Source: Methylacidiphilales bacterium (GTDB taxonomy: Bacteria; Verrucomicrobiota; Verrucomicrobiia; Methylacidiphilales; UBA1321). From it: a DNA stretch of 64,000 nucleotides. The translations under genes and the position numbers were made by a program. The notes below the pieces were generated by a model. It made no database searches, had not been told where the DNA came from, and was given only the letters and a program-made list of their open reading frames with translations. The stretch spans positions 1-64,000 of the forward strand of contig JAJSLI010000060.1 in NCBI GenBank assembly GCA_021272315.1, written 5' to 3'. Every line of letters begins with the position of its first letter. Position 1 is the stretch's first letter. Of the stretch, positions 62,064 through 64,000 are shown piece after piece.

Positions 62064-62747
62064 ATGAAGATCAGCGTTCTCCAGCATGCGGCCAGCGAAG
62101 GCCCGGGCGAAATCGGCGCGTGGGCCGAACGGGGCGGTCACGCCGTGCGAGAACATCATCTGTATCGCGGAGACGCGCTGCCCGCCACCGATTCCTTCGA
62201 TCTTCTTGTTGTCATGGGCGGCGAAATGAACATTTACCAGTACCGCGATTATCCGTGGCTGAAACCGGAACGACAGCTTATCGAGGTGGCGCTGGCCGGC
62301 GGCAAACGGGTCATCGGCATCTGTCTCGGCGCACAACTCATCGCCGACGCACTCGGCGCGCGCGTGGCGCAGAACTTCGAGCACGAACTCGGCTGGTTTC
62401 CGGTCACCTTTTCGGGCGAGGGCCGCGCGGTCTATCCGGAACTGCCCGCCTCGGCCTCGGTACTCCACTGGCACGGCGACACGTTCGATCTGCCGCGCGG
62501 AGCAACGCGGCTGGCCTCGAGCCCGGCCTGTCTGGAGCAGGGCTTCGTAATCCCCGGAAAGTGTCTCGGGATGCAGTTTCACATCGAGGTTGATCCGCCG
62601 CTGGTAAAGCAATTCGTCACCAGTCAGGGAGACTGGCCGGCGGGGCCATGGGTACAAAAGCCCGAGGCGATCCTGCACGAAGCGTCCGCCCACTGCGAAA
62701 CGAACAAGCGCTTTCTTTGCGCGATGCTCGACCGGTTTTTACTATAG
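62064..62747 (+). CDS. Class I glutamine amidotransferase (GMP synthase-like)
   Basis: 227 residues. A class I glutaminase domain with nucleophile Cys in VIGICLGAQLIADALGA and His/Glu in GMQFHIEVDPPLV; oxyanion-type VVMGGEMNIY. Stand-alone proteins of this kind are annotated GMP synthase-like, but no synthetase domain or partner gene is adjacent, so the amino-group acceptor is unknown. I take the ATG at 62064 (MKISVLQHAAS). Converges with the ROK kinase. Confidence 0.9.
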   Translation: MKISVLQHAASEGPGEIGAWAERGGHAVREHHLYRGDALPATDSFDLLVVMGGEMNIYQYRDYPWLKPERQLIEVALAGGKRVIGICLGAQLIADALGARVAQNFEHELGWFPVTFSGEGRAVYPELPASASVLHWHGDTFDLPRGATRLASSPACLEQGFVIPGKCLGMQFHIEVDPPLVKQFVTSQGDWPAGPWVQKPEAILHEASAHCETNKRFLCAMLDRFLL

Positions 62748-62751
62748 CCAG

Positions 62752-63654
62752 TTAGCTCACCAGCATCGCCGCACCGAAGACGCCTGCGCTGTCGCCGAGG
62801 GCCGGCTTGAGCAGCGCGGCTTCGAAGCGCGAATTGAAAATCGAGGCGGATATCTTTTCCCTCATCTCTTTTGCGTAAAGCGCATCGATGTTGCCCACCC
62901 CACCGCCGAGGACGATGGCATGAGGGTCCAGCACGTCGATGATGATGCCAAGAGCCTGGGCGAGTTTGTCGGTCAGTCGCCCGATTGTCGCCGCGGCATG
63001 AGGATCATTCCCCGCCGCAGCCCGCTCCGCGATCTCCTTGAGCAACCGGCGCTGCCCGGCGCGCTCCGCGTAAAAACGCTCGAGCGCCGGTCCCGCCACC
63101 AGCGCCTCCAAGGTCCCGTGCGTACCATAATTCGACAGAGGACCTTCCGGGTCGAGAACGAGCTGGCCCCATTCTCCGGCGATGCCGTGGCAGCCTTCGA
63201 GCACTTTTCCGTCGACGACAATGCCGCCACCCACGCCGGTGCCGAGAATCACACCGAATACCGTCGGGTAGCCACGCGCCACGCCCATGGTCGCCTCGGC
63301 CAGCGCGAGGCAGTTCGCATCATTGGCGGTGACAAAATGAAGGCCGTGAACGGATTCGAGATCGGCCTTCAACCGGTGGCCGTTGAGACATTGCGTATTG
63401 GAATTTTTGATTTTGCCGGTCTGCGGATCGATGATGCCCGGCGTACCCATGCCCATTCGTTCCGGCACGGACAGTCCGGTCTCCCGGCTGATCTGGCGGC
63501 ATAGATCGGCGATCCGGGCGAGGATGTGGTCGTAGCCCTTTTCCGCCTCGGTCGGAATGCGACGCCGGCAGAGCGGCTTGTCGGGATGGCCGGGGTCGAG
63601 CACCACGCCTTCAATTTTGGTTCCGCCAAGATCGATCCCCCAACGATGGGCCAT
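62752..63654 (-). CDS. ROK-family sugar kinase lacking the zinc motif
   Basis: 300 residues. ATP-binding DLGGTKIEGVVLD at residues 8-20 and the ROK body (GMGTPGIIDPQTGKIKNSNT, NDANCLALAEATMG, VILGTGVGGGIVVDGKV, GIAGEWGQLVLDPEG). The usual zinc site, GH followed by CxCGxxGCxE, is lost: the sequence reads GEWGQL and SNYGTHGTLEALVAGPALE, without any of the Cys. C-terminal VLGGGVGNIDALY is intact, so it is probably an active glucose, fructose or N-acetyl-hexosamine kinase, but zinc-independent. Confidence 0.92.
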   Translation of the reverse strand: MAHRWGIDLGGTKIEGVVLDPGHPDKPLCRRRIPTEAEKGYDHILARIADLCRQISRETGLSVPERMGMGTPGIIDPQTGKIKNSNTQCLNGHRLKADLESVHGLHFVTANDANCLALAEATMGVARGYPTVFGVILGTGVGGGIVVDGKVLEGCHGIAGEWGQLVLDPEGPLSNYGTHGTLEALVAGPALERFYAERAGQRRLLKEIAERAAAGNDPHAAATIGRLTDKLAQALGIIIDVLDPHAIVLGGGVGNIDALYAKEMREKISASIFNSRFEAALLKPALGDSAGVFGAAMLVS

Positions 63655-63757
63655 AATAGTCCTGCGAATGGCAGCTATGCTTCGCCATGAGAGACGTTGC
63701 CTCGCACAGAGAGGCAGCCGTCAACTTCTTCAAGTAACTTGTCTGATACCATACTGG

Positions 63758-64000
63758 CTAAGCGGCTTCCTTGTCCTGCTTGCGGCGAATCAGCGGTGAC
63801 TTCTTGCCGTCGATGGCGGCGCGATTGATCGTGACTTCGAGGATGTCCTCGCGCGACGGCAGGTCGTACATCAGGTCGAGCATAATTTTTTCGAGGATGG
63901 CGCGCAGGGCGCGGGCGCCGGTGCCTTTGCGGGCAGCCTCCTGAGCAAGGGCGCGCAGGGCGTCCTTGGTAAAAGTCAGCCCGACGTTATCCATGGCAAA
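63758..64000 (-). CDS. clpX: ClpX ATPase, C-terminal fragment (runs off the window)
   Basis: The last 80 residues of the AAA+ unfoldase that feeds ClpP: MDNVGLTFTKDALRALAQEA, ARKGTGARALRAILEKIML, DLMYDLPSRED. The ARKGTGARALRAILEKIMLDLMYDLPS block is the sensor-2/C-domain signature of ClpX. The frame stays open to base 64000, so the start and AAA core lie beyond the window edge. Confidence 0.93.
   Translation of the reverse strand, partial: FAMDNVGLTFTKDALRALAQEAARKGTGARALRAILEKIMLDLMYDLPSREDILEVTINRAAIDGKKSPLIRRKQDKEAA

Overview
The window is a high-GC (about 60 percent by eye) bacterial chromosome segment dominated by housekeeping genes. It comes from a Gram-negative (diderm) cell: it encodes an LptE-type LPS-assembly lipoprotein, a TonB-dependent receptor, tripartite RND efflux, an OmpA-like barrel protein and a BamD-like TPR protein. 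The gene mix points to the phylum Verrucomicrobiota or a close PVC relative. The evidence is a 34-residue bS22/AURKAIP1-like ribosomal peptide, hpnH, an AsmA-like protein, and palindromic intergenic repeats of the CAACCCTTTCAGGGTTG and ACCCTGGGT kind. This assignment is inference, since no rRNA gene is present.

Layout. 1-12.9 kb: hisG, the bS22-like peptide, a TPR protein overlapping a D,D-carboxypeptidase, then the leftward genes TPR-membrane protein, YdcF-like, hemB and pyrB. These are followed by hpnH with a small companion, a few lineage-specific genes, panB, a DUF805 protein and folK. 12.9-16.6 kb: the conserved translation operon thrS-infC-rpmI-rplT (leftward), in which infC has no AUG start, and gntK. 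16.7-18.6 kb: an accessory patch with a dispersed repeat, a Sel1-repeat protein and a vapBC toxin-antitoxin pair flanked by inverted G-rich motifs. 18.7-24.4 kb: a TPR protein, a PiuC hydroxylase, a secreted prenyltransferase-repeat protein and a Fiu-like TonB siderophore receptor, probably an iron-uptake patch.

24.5-37 kb: a DUF2007 protein, a large AsmA-like protein, a dense palindrome cluster, a Fe3+-type ABC binding protein and ATPase with no permease beside them, a REC-PAS response regulator, a phosphofructokinase with mixed donor-specificity residues, envelope proteins, a beta-propeller protein, an atypical AT-richer ORF and tRNA-Leu(UAG). 37.2-45.6 kb: BamD-like TPR protein with lptE, a cNMP-binding protein, a glycosyltransferase, pilT, a cupin and dnaE. 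45.7-57.7 kb: an aldo/keto reductase, then an ECF sigma factor, a putative anti-sigma factor, a membrane-anchored periplasmic protein, an RND adaptor, two tandem RND pumps and an outer-membrane channel, all co-directional and closely spaced. 57.7-64 kb: a small ORF, tatA, an MFS transporter, a secreted cyclophilin, an L,D-transpeptidase, a glutamine amidotransferase, a ROK kinase lacking its zinc motif, and the 3' end of clpX.

I found no prophage, CRISPR array, complete insertion sequence or defence island. The most interesting items are the sigma/anti-sigma/sensor-like module in front of the tandem RND pumps (same parts as cnrYXH-CBA, different order), the three-member GGTAGCCG...CGGCTACC repeat family, the palindrome cluster at 28.04-28.27 kb, the permease-less ABC pair, and the non-AUG infC start.
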